NCBI GenBank assembly: GCA_024689425.1
Contig: JAILDN010000023.1
Span: 1-40,422 of the forward strand
Length of the DNA stretch: 40,422 nucleotides
From: Methanobrevibacter sp.
GTDB taxonomy: Archaea; Methanobacteriota; Methanobacteria; Methanobacteriales; Methanobacteriaceae
Direction of reading: 5' to 3'
The notes beneath the pieces are model-generated. The model did no database searches and had not been told where the DNA came from. It saw only the letters and a program-made list of their open reading frames with translations. Made by a program: the position numbers and the translations under genes. The number at the start of each line of letters is the position of its first letter. Position 1 is the stretch's first letter. This document shows, one piece after another, positions 18,339 through 27,740 of this stretch.

Positions 18339-19313
18339 CTATTCATCTACTCCAAAGGATTTTTTAAGTAAATCTGCGTTTACAAAACCTTCTTTGTAGA
18401 TTTTACCAGTAGTTAAATCATTAATAACAACTTCTGCTGGAGCAAACATTCCTTTATCGATTTGGTAGAAGTCAAATCCTGCTTCTTTAAATACATCGAA
18501 GAATGGTTTACCATATCCGTCAGCTGCTGAAGATGGTAATTGAGCAGCCACATCAGCGATATCGTCGCCTTCTTCAGATTCAACATAGTAGTAAGTTCTT
18601 CCACCGAATAAAACAGCATCGTTAGTTTTACCCATAGCTTTCAATCCATCAGGATCAACCGGTGCAATTGGAGCAATACCTGCAGCATGTTTTACTTTAG
18701 TTACGTCGAATTTAATGAATTCCAACATTTTGTAAGTACCGTTTTCAACAACTCTTCCTGAAATCTGGATGGAACCAACTAAAGAAGAAGTAGGAGCAAC
18801 AAGCAAGTAAACGTTTGCCACATCAACATTACATTCATCGGCAATGTATTGTGCAACATCTTCACCAGGCAATACATCAGCTTCCAAAGTTAAAATAGCC
18901 AAGTCAGCATCCTTATCTTCATATCCAATTTCTTCATAAGTTTCAGCCGGTTTTAAAGCAATAGCACGAGCCGGACCGGAACCTAATGCAAAGAAATCAC
19001 CTACACTAACAGACCAACCTGCTTTTTGGGAACCTAAAGTGGAAATGGAAGGAGAGTCAGTTTTAATTTTTACAGAAGGAAGAGCGAATTTTTCAGACAA
19101 GTCGCCAGGAATTGAAATTCCAACATCTGCAAGTCCACCGAGACAAACTTTAGTATAAAGTTCACCCGCCTTAAAACTTCCATCTACATTAACACCACAG
19201 TCTAAAACAGTAGCACCATTTTCTAAAGTGGATACTGCGATGTTTAATGCATCAGCTTTTTCAATCATTACATCTACGGTTTTTTTAGCTTCTAAGTTTA
19301 CACTTACCATCAT
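18339..19313 (-). CDS. mch: Methenyltetrahydromethanopterin cyclohydrolase
   Basis: VSVNLEAKKTVDVMIEKAD...GATVLDCGVNVDGSFKAGELYTKVCLGGLADV...SGPARAIALKPAETYEEIGYED. Confidence 0.97.
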   Translation of the reverse strand: MMVSVNLEAKKTVDVMIEKADALNIAVSTLENGATVLDCGVNVDGSFKAGELYTKVCLGGLADVGISIPGDLSEKFALPSVKIKTDSPSISTLGSQKAGWSVSVGDFFALGSGPARAIALKPAETYEEIGYEDKDADLAILTLEADVLPGEDVAQYIADECNVDVANVYLLVAPTSSLVGSIQISGRVVENGTYKMLEFIKFDVTKVKHAAGIAPIAPVDPDGLKAMGKTNDAVLFGGRTYYYVESEEGDDIADVAAQLPSSAADGYGKPFFDVFKEAGFDFYQIDKGMFAPAEVVINDLTTGKIYKEGFVNADLLKKSFGVDE

Positions 19314-19333
19314 TTAACCTCGAATAAATATTA

Positions 19334-19352
19334 AACCTATAAATATTAGGTT
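19334..19352. promoter_or_regulatory. Inverted repeat AACCTA-N7-TAGGTT in the mch promoter/leader
   Basis: Perfect 6-bp arms, about 20 bp upstream of the mch start, overlapping an AT-rich TATA-like segment. Confidence 0.45.
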
Positions 19353-19510
19353 ATTAATTAAAATTATGTTTTATTCTTATTTAAATGTGCCTAAATTAAT
19401 TTTAAAAAAGGAATGGTTATTTACTATTTTCAACTTCAGATGCAGCATAAATCGAAGTAGGTATTAAATAAATTTTCTACAATAATAAAAAAAAGAAAAG
19501 AAAAAAAGAT

Positions 19511-20055
19511 TTAGATATAGCTTTCATCCTTTTTTCTGAAGTGTGCTTGCGGGTGGTCACATAACGGACAGACTTCTGGTGCGTCCTTTCCATAATGGAT
19601 GTATCCACAGTTATTACATTTCCATGCGATTTCTTCATCTTTTACAAAGACTTTACCAGCAGCAAGTTTATCTGATAAAGCGTTGTATCTTTCTTCATGA
19701 GCCTTTTCAGTAGCTGCAGCGGCATCAAACAAGTCAGCTATATCATCCAAGCCTTCTTCACGTGCTTCAGCTGCGAAGTTTTTATACATTACGGTCCATT
19801 CTTCGTGTTCACCTGCTGCGGCATCAGCGAGGTTAACCTCAGTAGGAGGTACACTGCCACCGTTCAATAGTTTGAACCAGATTTTTGCATGTTCCTTTTC
19901 ATTGTCAGATGATTCTTGGAAAATGTCTTTAAATTCAACATAACCGTCTTTTTTAGCTTGTGATGCATAAAATTCGTATTTTACACGTGCTTGGGATTCT
20001 CCTGCCAGAGCAGTTCTTAAGTTTTCTTCTGTTTTTGTACCTTTTAATTCTACCA
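19511..20055 (-). CDS. Rubrerythrin (second copy)
   Basis: [32 protein letters not shown]-terminal CNNCGYIHYGKDAPEVCPLCDHPQAHF; ATG at 20055 with SD GGAGAT. Confidence 0.96.
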
Positions 20056-20118
20056 TTTTTATCATCTCCAAAATAAATGGATTATATTATACATAAACTT
20101 TCTAGTATATATACTTAA

Positions 20119-20619
20119 TCAATATCTGTCAAAATGAACCTTTGATTCATCATACCTGAGCTTCACTTCACCTTCATCTACCGGATAGCCAACACAGATT
20201 ACGGAAAAAGGAATGCAATAATCAGGAATTTCCAGATATTCCTTCAATCTCAATGTTCTCTCTTCAATCGGGTGAAACCCCAGCCATACTGCACCAAGGC
20301 CTTCATGGGTAGCCTGAAGAAGAATGTTTTCATTGCATGCCCCCAAATCCTGCTCAATCATCCCGATTACCTTGGCCTCATTTAAGTTGCCTACTGTAAT
20401 AATCAGATGTGAAGCTTTACTTGCGGGCTTTGCAAACTTGTGCATTTTCGAAATGGCTTCCTTGTCCTTTTCATCAGATACAACGATGAACTCCCAAGGC
20501 TGCGCATTGCAAGATGAAGGTGCCTGCATTCCCGCCTTCAGCAGACTTTCAATTTTTTCATCACTTACTTTTTCATCACTAAATCTACGTACACTACGTC
20601 TTTTAAAAATTAAACTCAT
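20119..20619 (-). CDS. Nitroreductase family protein
   Basis: RRSVRRFSDEKVSDEKIESLLKAGMQAPSSCNAQPWEFIVV. Confidence 0.93.
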   Translation of the reverse strand: MSLIFKRRSVRRFSDEKVSDEKIESLLKAGMQAPSSCNAQPWEFIVVSDEKDKEAISKMHKFAKPASKASHLIITVGNLNEAKVIGMIEQDLGACNENILLQATHEGLGAVWLGFHPIEERTLRLKEYLEIPDYCIPFSVICVGYPVDEGEVKLRYDESKVHFDRY

Positions 20620-22176
20620 TTAACCACCAAACAGCTCTTCAATTTCTTCACGGACAAAGGGATAATCATTTACATCAGCCAGTATCTGAATCTGATCGGA
20701 ATATTGGATATTGAAGTCCTCGGTTGGAATGATATACTTACCGTTCCTAATGACAGACACTACAATTGCATTTTTTGGAAATGGAATATCCTTAATTTTA
20801 AAGTTGATGTAATTGCAATCAAGTGGAACAACATATTCACTTAAAACATGCTTGGATGGCTTTTTGACATATTCTCTGTTTTTATCCAAAAGCAATCTGT
20901 CATATAATGATTCATAAATCGGCTCATTTCCAAGAAGTGTTGGAACAACATATGCAATTAAGGAAACGATTATCATTGCAACCAACGATTCGGTTGATCC
21001 TGACATCTCTGCAAGAAGAACTATTCCCGTGATTGGAGAGCGGACAGTTGCTGCAAAAAATCCGGCCATTGAAATGATTATGAACTTGTATATCAGCTCA
21101 TGGCCCAATCCCAATGCAGGAACGCAAACACTTCCGAATATGGCGCCTATATAAGCCCCCAATACCAAGATTGGTAAAAATATTCCTCCTGGAGCCCCTG
21201 ATGAAAATGAAAACATTGAAAACAGATATTTTAAAACCAATAACAGCACCAATACGCTTAATGATGGTATCGCAACATCCAACATGTTCATCATGAAATG
21301 CCCACCATCACTCACTTCAGGTATTGTTAGAGCCACAACGCCTGAAACCAAAAACACCAGCACGAACTTGAGCCATGACGGGATTTCCAATCTTGAAACA
21401 AAGTCAGAAGACTTTATCATTCCAATATTGTAAACGTAACCCAATAAACCGATTATAACTCCAAGAACAATTAAAACCCAAAAAGATTCAAGAGGAATGT
21501 TTAAAACGGGAAATGTCAGTTCAGTTACCTGGCCGAATATAACGTTGGATATGAAATCGGACACAACGGCAGATACCAGTGCAATGAATATCAATGTCTT
21601 ATCAAATCCATGATTAATCTCTTCAAAAACGAATATTACACCAGCCAAAGGCGCATTGAACGCTGCAGTAATACCTACCGCAGAACCTACTAGTATTAAC
21701 CGCAGTTCATCGGTTTTAGATCCTTTAAAAAGCTTTGCAATACCTTTTCCTGCCATACCCCCTATCTGGACTGACGGACCTTCAGGACCTAAGGACAGTC
21801 CGCCCAAAGCGGTTAGTACTCCTGCTACGATTTTAGAGAACAATACCTTAAACCAATTGGCTTCCATATGGCCCTTGACCTCAGCATAAACCTGAGGTAT
21901 TCCGCTTCCAGCTGAATCGACTTCCCATTTGGTTAGCCAATCAACAAAAAGCCCCATAACGGCCAAAGCTATGAAAAACAAGATAATGTATAATAAATTT
22001 CCATGTATTATGGTTAAATAATCCCTTAAAACATGTTCTGAACCATAAAGCAGAAATCTGTAAAGGCAAACCATAAGCCCTGCAAATATACCTACCATTA
22101 CACCCTGAATGGTTAATTTAAAGATATATCTTGGATTTGCGTTCACGGATTTTAATGTTTCATCAAGAGTTTTCAT
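20620..22176 (-). CDS. ClC-type chloride channel/transporter with C-terminal TrkA-C-like domain
   Basis: GSGIPQV, GPEGPSVQIGG, GAPGGIFLPILVLGAYIGA. Confidence 0.93.
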   Translation of the reverse strand: MKTLDETLKSVNANPRYIFKLTIQGVMVGIFAGLMVCLYRFLLYGSEHVLRDYLTIIHGNLLYIILFFIALAVMGLFVDWLTKWEVDSAGSGIPQVYAEVKGHMEANWFKVLFSKIVAGVLTALGGLSLGPEGPSVQIGGMAGKGIAKLFKGSKTDELRLILVGSAVGITAAFNAPLAGVIFVFEEINHGFDKTLIFIALVSAVVSDFISNVIFGQVTELTFPVLNIPLESFWVLIVLGVIIGLLGYVYNIGMIKSSDFVSRLEIPSWLKFVLVFLVSGVVALTIPEVSDGGHFMMNMLDVAIPSLSVLVLLLVLKYLFSMFSFSSGAPGGIFLPILVLGAYIGAIFGSVCVPALGLGHELIYKFIIISMAGFFAATVRSPITGIVLLAEMSGSTESLVAMIIVSLIAYVVPTLLGNEPIYESLYDRLLLDKNREYVKKPSKHVLSEYVVPLDCNYINFKIKDIPFPKNAIVVSVIRNGKYIIPTEDFNIQYSDQIQILADVNDYPFVREEIEELFGG

Positions 22177-22237
22177 TAATTAATAATTGGTCTTAAATCA
22201 TATAAGTTATTTTAGAAAAATAGTGATGAAGATAATA

Positions 22238-22870
22238 TCATTGACACTGATTGATTAACCTGATGATACGTTTAGTAATCGGATAGATGACAATCTCATA
22301 ACCCGTTTTGAAAAATACCTGAGTTACAATCATCAAAAATAATGAAGTTAAAGGCATTGTACCGAAAAAGCCGATTGTAAGGAATATGAAAGAATCAAAG
22401 CTTTCACCGGCGAACGTTGAAACAAGACATCTTAAAAATAGATTTTCTTCAGCTTTTTGCTTTAAAATTACCATCACTTTGGCATTGACAATAGATCCAA
22501 CCAAATATGCTGCAAACCCGGCTATCACTAACCTGAAAGTACTGCCCAAGACAATCGAGTATGCTTCGGAGTTTACAAAAAATGAGGGTGCAGGCAGCAT
22601 TATTGTAATGGTATAAGATATCAATGCAACCACATTCATTATGAAACCCAATAGAATAACTCTTTTGGCCTTCTGATAACCATAGCTTTCAGTCAATATA
22701 TCATTGATGACATAGATTACCGGAAATAATAGAATGGAACAGGGTAACGTAATATAGTAAAGATTAAGTGTTTTGCCGGCAATGATATTTGATATGATTA
22801 TGCTGGCAGTGAAAACACCAGTCAATATTGCATAGATTTCACTTTTCGACATTCCAATTTCCATAAACAT
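22238..22870 (-). CDS. Queuosine-precursor (preQ0/preQ1) transporter, YhhQ/VUT family
   Basis: IISNIIAGKTLNLYYITLPCSILLFPVIYVINDILTESYGYQKAKRVI; FAGESFDSFIFL. Confidence 0.87.
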   Translation of the reverse strand: MFMEIGMSKSEIYAILTGVFTASIIISNIIAGKTLNLYYITLPCSILLFPVIYVINDILTESYGYQKAKRVILLGFIMNVVALISYTITIMLPAPSFFVNSEAYSIVLGSTFRLVIAGFAAYLVGSIVNAKVMVILKQKAEENLFLRCLVSTFAGESFDSFIFLTIGFFGTMPLTSLFLMIVTQVFFKTGYEIVIYPITKRIIRLINQCQ

Positions 22871-22937
22871 ATTCTATTTGAAATTATTAATAAATTATAA
22901 CAGTCCTCTAAAAATTTTTTAATGATAAATAATAAAA

Positions 22938-23957
22938 ATGATTGTAATGTTTGATAAATTAAAAACTACCAACAAAAAGTATCTGAAGATGAATATACTA
23001 TTCTTATTATTGATACTTGCAAACATATTTCTCATGATAGGATTGTATAATCACTATTCACAAATCGGAATTAAAATCGATTTGGACGTCCTTGATAAAC
23101 TTTCAACATTTATAGCCACCATTTCAATTTTAGGATACATATCATTAAAACTACCTAAATTAAGAGAACAGGGCAGTTCATTATACGATATGGGATATTT
23201 GGTTATAATATGTATAATAGGCCTTATGAGTTCCTATTTTGACGAAATGATTGATACACCCGTGCTTTTTGGTTCCTATTTAGATATGTTCAGGGTTTTA
23301 TGTGTAGTTTTAATATTTGTTCTTCTTTCAATGAATTTAAAGCCATTCAAAGAAATCATGAATGGAAAATTTACAAGAAAGAATCAAATAGTGTGTTTTA
23401 TCATATTTGCTCTAATAGGAATTTTTGCTTCACGCTACCATATACTCATTAATGACGCTCCGGCCAACATCAGATGTCTGGTAGTTATGATCAGCGGTTT
23501 ATTCGGAGGTCCTTTCGTTGGAGTACCTGTAGGAATAATAGCTGGAGCATACAGATTCACCTTGGGGGGAGTAACCGCACTGCCGTGTGCCATTTCAACA
23601 GTAATCAGCGGAATCGTTGGAAGTTTATTCTTCATTTGGAATGATAAGAAATTCCCTAAAGCTAGTGTGGGAATCATATTGATGTTTTTATTTACAGGTT
23701 TTGAGATGTTTCTAATCTTTTTCTTAACACCGCCAGATATTTCATTCCCTTTTATTGGACAAATTTATCCATATATGTTATTTGCGTCCGTTATTGGAAT
23801 GATACTATTCACCATAGTTATTAAAGAATACAAAGCAAAAATGGATGCTGAAAGTAAGGAAGAGCTTGAAATTGAAGATATTGAAGTTAAATTAAAAGAG
23901 TATGATGAAAAAATTGAAGAACTTGAAAATGAGATTAAAGAGCTGAAAAATGAATAG
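22938..23957 (+). CDS. LytS-type 5TM receptor (5TMR-LYT) membrane protein with C-terminal coiled coil
   Basis: NDAPANIRCLVVMISGLFGGPFVGVPVGIIAGAYRFTLGGVTALPCAISTVISGIVG; charged helical tail, no kinase domain. Confidence 0.77.
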   Translation: MIVMFDKLKTTNKKYLKMNILFLLLILANIFLMIGLYNHYSQIGIKIDLDVLDKLSTFIATISILGYISLKLPKLREQGSSLYDMGYLVIICIIGLMSSYFDEMIDTPVLFGSYLDMFRVLCVVLIFVLLSMNLKPFKEIMNGKFTRKNQIVCFIIFALIGIFASRYHILINDAPANIRCLVVMISGLFGGPFVGVPVGIIAGAYRFTLGGVTALPCAISTVISGIVGSLFFIWNDKKFPKASVGIILMFLFTGFEMFLIFFLTPPDISFPFIGQIYPYMLFASVIGMILFTIVIKEYKAKMDAESKEELEIEDIEVKLKEYDEKIEELENEIKELKNE

Positions 23958-23989
23958 TTTTTTAATTTAACTAATTTTTATATAAGTGC

Positions 23990-24136
23990 ATGCATTATTA
24001 TGCAAATTTCTCGACTAAGCTTGTTAAAAAGAATTTCAGGCTTCACGACCCCGATTCTCCGCTTTTGATTGGTAATGTCAAAGTTAGCGAAGTTTTAGGT
24101 TTTAACAATATAGAATATATAATTAACAGGGACTAA
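23990..24136 (+). CDS. Small 48-aa ORF (unlisted), or gene remnant
   Basis: MHYYANFSTKLVKKNFRLHDPDSPLLIGNVKVSEVLGFNNIEYIINRD*; protein-like composition in an otherwise non-coding gap. Confidence 0.38.
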   Translation: MHYYANFSTKLVKKNFRLHDPDSPLLIGNVKVSEVLGFNNIEYIINRD

Positions 24137-24151
24137 AGAATTTAGTTTTTT

Positions 24152-24448
24152 TCATTGAATATTTAAAAATTTATTAAACCCGGATAGTGTAAGAATTTCT
24201 CTTATTGCATCATTGACTTTTATTATGCAGGAAATCCCTTGAGGTTTTAATGCTTTTTCAACTTTAACCAATACTCTTAAACCAGCACTAGAAATATATT
24301 CCAAATCAGTGAAATCAATAATTAACGAATCAAAATTACCCATTTCATCCATTATTTCATTTTCAAAATCCGGTGCAGTTACTGTATCGACTTTATTTTT
24401 AACAGTAACAGTTAATTCTTTTTCATTATAGTTTTTAGTAATGTCCAT
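24152..24448 (-). CDS. STAS domain (anti-sigma factor antagonist-like) protein
   Basis: FDSLIIDFTDLEYISSAGLRVLVKVEKAL; probable start MDITKNY at 24448. Confidence 0.9.
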   Translation of the reverse strand: MDITKNYNEKELTVTVKNKVDTVTAPDFENEIMDEMGNFDSLIIDFTDLEYISSAGLRVLVKVEKALKPQGISCIIKVNDAIREILTLSGFNKFLNIQ

Positions 24449-24530
24449 TTTATCACATAATAAAGTATATACTTTTAAATTAATTAAATTTTTGATGTTT
24501 GGAAACATTTCCTATTAGGAATCCCATATT

Positions 24531-24848
24531 CTAGTTAGAGCTTCTCCAAGTGTTTCCGCACTTGGCGCAGCGTATGAAATTGGTTGGTGCTTCATCAGCG
24601 GATCTTGTCTGGACTGTCCACCAGTATCCTTTTGTTCCTCCACATTTGTAGCATGTTATTCTGGTGGTCGGCAAGGCCACATTCTTATTGTCAGTTACAA
24701 TGACTTCAAAATCCTTGTTCTTTTCGCCTTCAAACTTATACTGCTCATCCAAATCATCTTCAGATAAGGATTTTTCATATCCGCAGGAGCATTTGATTTT
24801 GCCGTTTTTAGGCATCAAAAGAGAACCGCATTCCGGACAGAATTCCAT
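24531..24848 (-). CDS. tfs: Transcription factor S (archaeal TFIIS/RPB9-like)
   Basis: MEFCPECGSLLMPKNGKIKCSCGY; ITCYKCGGTKGYWWTVQTRSADEAPTNFIRCAKCGNTWR; SD GGTGAT before ATG at 24848. Confidence 0.95.
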   Translation of the reverse strand: MEFCPECGSLLMPKNGKIKCSCGYEKSLSEDDLDEQYKFEGEKNKDFEVIVTDNKNVALPTTRITCYKCGGTKGYWWTVQTRSADEAPTNFIRCAKCGNTWRSSN

Positions 24849-24860
24849 AAAAATCACCAA

Positions 24861-24899
24861 AAAATAAAAAAAGAGTTCTAGCTAATTAAATAGCTAGAA
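24861..24899 (-). terminator. Hairpin terminator containing the stop codon of the YhgE/Pip gene
   Basis: TTCTAGCTA (24876-24884) / TAGCTAGAA (24891-24899), then CTCTTTTTTTATTTTTT on the minus strand. Confidence 0.8.
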
Positions 24900-26606
24900 T
24901 AAATCTGATTCTTCAAGTTTGCTTTCAAAGTAATGTGCTGCTTCATCCGCTTTATCTTTAATTAAAAGACAAATGATAACTGTTGCAACTAAAATTCCTA
25001 AAAGTACTAAAAATGAAGGAATATAATTGCTCCATAGCAATCCCAATGCAGATTCCCGAATAATATTTATCGCATAGGTCATTGGTAAAAACGGATATAA
25101 AACCTTGAAAATAGGATCCATAATCTCGATTGGATAGATACCACCAGTACCTGAAATCTGGAATACCAGCAGCAGTATTGACAATCCTTTTCCAACTTGT
25201 CCCAGCGCGGATATGAACGAATAAATCAATATCATGAACACAACCGACACAAGCATACATGAAAATATAAACATTATTGGATTATCTATGTCTATTCCAA
25301 TTATGAATGCCAAAGTTATGGTTACTGCTGATTGTAACAGCGCCATGACAATATAGAATCCCAATTTACCGAAATACATTTCAAGAGGAGAATATTTCGT
25401 TCCAGCACTTATTCCCGGCCTAATCATTACACAAGTAATTACAGCTCCTACCCACATTGATAAAACAAGATAGAATGGGGCGACTTGAGAACCATAATTG
25501 GATGCCTGATATAGATTAACCTTTTCAAGATTGATTGGAGAATAGAAATACTGGCCTAAAACACTTTCATTAATTCCTGTTACACCAGCTAAAGAACTGG
25601 AAGCACCTCCAAGAGCAGCTGCGGCCGCATATAATGCTGAAGAAGCAGAACTTGACAGCAAACTTGCTCCAGCAGCCAGGCTTAATGAACCTTGTGCAAG
25701 TTGAGATGAACCCATAGCCAACTGTGAGGAACTTTGAGCCAGATTTCCAGAACCTCCGGCAACCTGAGAACTTGCATTCGCCAGATTAAGTGAACCGACT
25801 ACTACCTGTTTAATTTTACCTTCAGGAAGTGTACTTGGATCAATAGAGGATTGTATTTGTGCTGCACCTTGCTGTACCTTAGCTGAACCTTCAGAAACCT
25901 GCTGAGCACCGCCAGATACCTGGCTGGCACCGGCTTGTATTTGACCTGCACCACTAGATACCTGACCGGCACCGGCTTGTATTTGACCTGCACCTCCAGA
26001 TAATTGTACTGCACCAGATGATAACTTCGCAGAACCTGAGGAAAGAGATGATTGTAACTGACCTAATTTAGAATAAGCGGCCAAATTAATAAATTCAACT
26101 ATTTTAGCATTCATTTCTTTATAAACAGCATTTGCGCCCTGTTGAGCAATTCTTGGCGCTACAGGATTGGTCTTATCATTTACGATATAATATAATATTG
26201 CAGTCTTTGGGTGCTCCGAAGAAATCGAAACAACGTTTTCACTTAGGTTTTGAGGAATAATAATTCCCGAATAATATGTTCCGTTTTTAACACCCTCACG
26301 CAATTCGCTTTCACTTACAAATACCCAATTGAAATCAGTGTTATTTTTCAACGTATTAACTAGTTCATTACCCACATTAATGCTCATATTGTTATATGTT
26401 GTTCCATTATCCAAATTGGCAACTGCAAATTTCATATTGCCTGTTTTTTCATATGGATCCCAACAAGCTTCAATGTTGATAATCGCATATAATGAAGGCA
26501 ATATAATTATAGCTATTAAAACTGTAATAACAATAGGATTTAATAATGCGGAATGAAAATCATGCTTCATAATCTCAATAATATTATTAATATCCCTTCC
26601 GCTCAT
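24894..26606 (-). CDS. YhgE/Pip domain-containing membrane protein
   Basis: N-terminal TM and PSLYAIINIEACWDPY; long heptad SGAGQIQAGAxQVSxGA segment; C-terminal ABC-2-like TM region; SD GAGGTG before ATG at 26606. Confidence 0.87.
   Translation of the reverse strand: MSGRDINNIIEIMKHDFHSALLNPIVITVLIAIIILPSLYAIINIEACWDPYEKTGNMKFAVANLDNGTTYNNMSINVGNELVNTLKNNTDFNWVFVSESELREGVKNGTYYSGIIIPQNLSENVVSISSEHPKTAILYYIVNDKTNPVAPRIAQQGANAVYKEMNAKIVEFINLAAYSKLGQLQSSLSSGSAKLSSGAVQLSGGAGQIQAGAGQVSSGAGQIQAGASQVSGGAQQVSEGSAKVQQGAAQIQSSIDPSTLPEGKIKQVVVGSLNLANASSQVAGGSGNLAQSSSQLAMGSSQLAQGSLSLAAGASLLSSSASSALYAAAAALGGASSSLAGVTGINESVLGQYFYSPINLEKVNLYQASNYGSQVAPFYLVLSMWVGAVITCVMIRPGISAGTKYSPLEMYFGKLGFYIVMALLQSAVTITLAFIIGIDIDNPIMFIFSCMLVSVVFMILIYSFISALGQVGKGLSILLLVFQISGTGGIYPIEIMDPIFKVLYPFLPMTYAINIIRESALGLLWSNYIPSFLVLLGILVATVIICLLIKDKADEAAHYFESKLEESDLF
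25926..25994 (-). repeat. 42-bp in-frame tandem repeat in the YhgE/Pip heptad region
   Basis: GGCACCGGCTTGTATTTGACCTGCACC at 25926 and again at 25968 (offset 42 bp = 14 aa = 2 heptads). Confidence 0.85.
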
Positions 26607-26714
26607 TCTACACCTCAAATTATAAAATATCAATAAAAGTAAAATTGATTATCTTAAATAAAAAAGTAATCTGGTTAATTGTTTTGTAAGAAATAATATT
26701 TAAATTTTAAAAAA

Positions 26715-26742
26715 AAGTAAAAGATAGTAGCGGGCTAACCCG
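26715..26742 (-). terminator. Hairpin terminator at the end of the CobN-like/ExbB cluster
   Basis: CGGG-CTAA-CCCG (26731-26742) with the DUF2149 stop codon in the loop, then CTTTTACTTTTTTTT on the minus strand. Confidence 0.6.
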
Positions 26743-27073
26743 ATACCATAATCATTTTTCCCGTCTTCGGATCTTTATATACTTTACCCATTTCCGTATA
26801 TCCTTGACCAGAACTGTTTGACGTGTTCGGAGTCTCATTCAGTTGCTGTCCCTGAGTAACCTCCGACATGCTGCTGATAGTCTTCATCACCTGCTGCTTT
26901 TGTTCGGAAGTCATGTTTTCATTAAAGACAATAGCCTGCATATTCCAACTAATGATTACGAAAACAAGAAAACCGACTGCAATAACAAGCATTGCATCAA
27001 CAAGGTTTGATGTACCCGCCATGGGGTCTTCTTCAACACGACTAGATCGTCTTCTTTGTTTTTTTCTAACCAT
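26735..27073 (-). CDS. DUF2149 family protein (ExbD/TolR-like topology)
   Basis: DPMAGTSNLVDAMLVIAVGFLVFVI single N-terminal TM with an Asp; C-terminal GKVYKDPKTGKMIMVSG; directly follows the ExbB-like gene. Confidence 0.75.
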   Translation of the reverse strand: MVRKKQRRRSSRVEEDPMAGTSNLVDAMLVIAVGFLVFVIISWNMQAIVFNENMTSEQKQQVMKTISSMSEVTQGQQLNETPNTSNSSGQGYTEMGKVYKDPKTGKMIMVSG

Positions 27074-27078
27074 CTAAA

Positions 27079-27726
27079 TCACTGTTTATTCATATAATCT
27101 AAGACTGCATCAGATAAAGCATCTAAATCAGATAAATAACGGTCATACCAACTACTTCTAAATTTACCAATGACATAACATAAAGCACCGGAACCGATAC
27201 CCACAATGGTTGTGTTGAATGCAAGAGTCAATGACTCTGCAAGGGTATTTACATCACCAGCACCCAATGCTGCAAGACCCGGACCCATAGGAATTAAAGT
27301 TCCCATCAATCCTAAGGTAGGACCTACACGTGTAATAATATCTGTCTGTCTTAATGTAGCATCAATTTTTTCTTCTTCATATTCAACCAATTTACGAGCT
27401 AAAGCTTCTCTAGAATTAAGATCTAAAGAAGATGAACTAGCAATTTCTGTTAAAACCTTTTTTTGTGAAACAGGAATTTCAGCACGTTCAATAATTCCCT
27501 TAAGCGCTTCAACAGACTCTGCTGAATTAATATCATAAATCAAATCCCTAATTAAACTAACAGGGACTTTCTTTCTTGAAGTATACTCAGAAATTATTCC
27601 ACCTAATGCAATAATTGATATAACAACAATAATTATAAGAATAACTAAAACAGGGATAGTTAAACTTTGTGAAATAACATCTAAGGAACCTGTTAAATAT
27701 TCACCACCAGGTATAGTTACATTCAT
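27079..27726 (-). CDS. MotA/TolQ/ExbB proton channel family protein
   Basis: RVGPTLGLMGTLIPMGPGLAALGAGDVNTLAESLTLAFNTTIVGIGSGALCYVI. Confidence 0.92.
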   Translation of the reverse strand: MNVTIPGGEYLTGSLDVISQSLTIPVLVILIIIVVISIIALGGIISEYTSRKKVPVSLIRDLIYDINSAESVEALKGIIERAEIPVSQKKVLTEIASSSSLDLNSREALARKLVEYEEEKIDATLRQTDIITRVGPTLGLMGTLIPMGPGLAALGAGDVNTLAESLTLAFNTTIVGIGSGALCYVIGKFRSSWYDRYLSDLDALSDAVLDYMNKQ

Positions 27727-27740
27727 TATAAATCACCTAA

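Noticed and set aside
19381-19480. 33-codon plus-strand ORF between the second rubrerythrin and mch
   Set aside because: No SD or TATA evidence, AT-biased random-looking translation (MFYSYLNVPKLILKKEWLF...).
25802-26014. Minus-strand 70-aa ORF with YxVVQVKYKPVPVR repeats inside the YhgE/Pip gene
   Set aside because: Out-of-frame reading of the heptad-encoding DNA repeat; not independent coding sequence.
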